From positions 12,943,501 to 13,007,500 of the forward strand of contig NC_083506.1 of assembly GCF_032362555.1 (NCBI RefSeq): a DNA stretch of 64,000 bases. The letters run 5' to 3'. A model generated the notes under the pieces. The model saw nothing but the letters and a program-made list of their open reading frames with translations, made no database searches and was not told the DNA's origin. Shown here in pieces: positions 63,881-64,000 of this stretch (position 1 is its first letter; the number at the start of each line of letters is the position of its first letter). The DNA comes from Amyelois transitella. Taxonomy: Eukaryota > Arthropoda > Insecta > Lepidoptera > Pyralidae. Position numbers and translations under genes: made by a program.

Positions 63881-64000
63881 TGCCGTGTGGTTCCCGGTAC
63901 CAGTACAAAAAAGAATAGGACCACTCCATCTCTTTCCTATGGATGTCGTAAAAGGCGACTAAGGGATAGGCTTACAAACTTGGGATTATTTTTTAGGCGA
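63881..64000 (+). repeat. SINE-A copy cut by the window edge
   Basis: GTGCCGTGTGGTTCCCGGTA to TTTTTTAGGCGA, in intron 3 of peroxidase copy 3. Confidence 0.85.

Noticed and set aside
31525-64000. Regularly recurring 270-bp repeats as a CRISPR-like or satellite array
   Set aside because: Copies are in both orientations, truncated, unevenly spaced and flanked by target duplications; they are SINEs.

Overview
The window is nuclear DNA from an insect, very probably a moth or butterfly: AT-rich, with compact spliced host genes drowned in SINE and LINE copies, a mariner transposon, and insect-type host proteins. No bacterial, organellar or viral gene organisation is seen. Exon limits below were worked out by hand from reading frame, GT/GC-AG sites and family knowledge; no search was run.

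Left part (1-25 kb), host genes: NDUFA1/MWFE of respiratory complex I (+, 73-1601) with two complete alternative first exons; a 5'-truncated RTE-like LINE (-, 1796-4579); intronless MAD2L2/REV7 (+, 5132-5722) converging on an intronless gamma-butyrobetaine dioxygenase-like gene (-, 6058-7404); a complete 11-exon sulfite oxidase gene (-, 8682-18035, 555 aa); a nearly intact Jockey/CR1-type LINE (+, about 19.05-22.96 kb); and an intronless secreted acid lipase (-, 23403-24656).

Middle (25-33.5 kb): a repeat-rich stretch without an intact gene. It holds SINE copies, long dispersed repeats, a LINE C-terminal scrap and a decayed leucine-rich-repeat fragment.

Right part (33.5-64 kb): a cluster of three animal-haem-peroxidase-like genes. 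Copy 1 (-, 33514-45859) has 11 of 12 exons; exon 4 is not found. Copy 2 (+, 48411-58598) is complete, 12 exons, 653 aa. Copy 3 (+, 60490 to beyond the edge) is cut by the window end. All three lack the expected distal haem-pocket histidine while keeping other peroxidase landmarks, so they look like pseudoenzymes. Blocks of GC-rich exon sequence are almost identical between copies while introns differ, suggesting gene conversion.

The introns are filled with one roughly 270-bp SINE family (here SINE-A). Its 3' end and TATG tail closely match the 3' end of the RTE-like LINE, a likely SINE/LINE partnership. A recurring oddity is the presence, in three separate introns, of partial copies of the preceding exon that keep its 3' end and 5' splice site.
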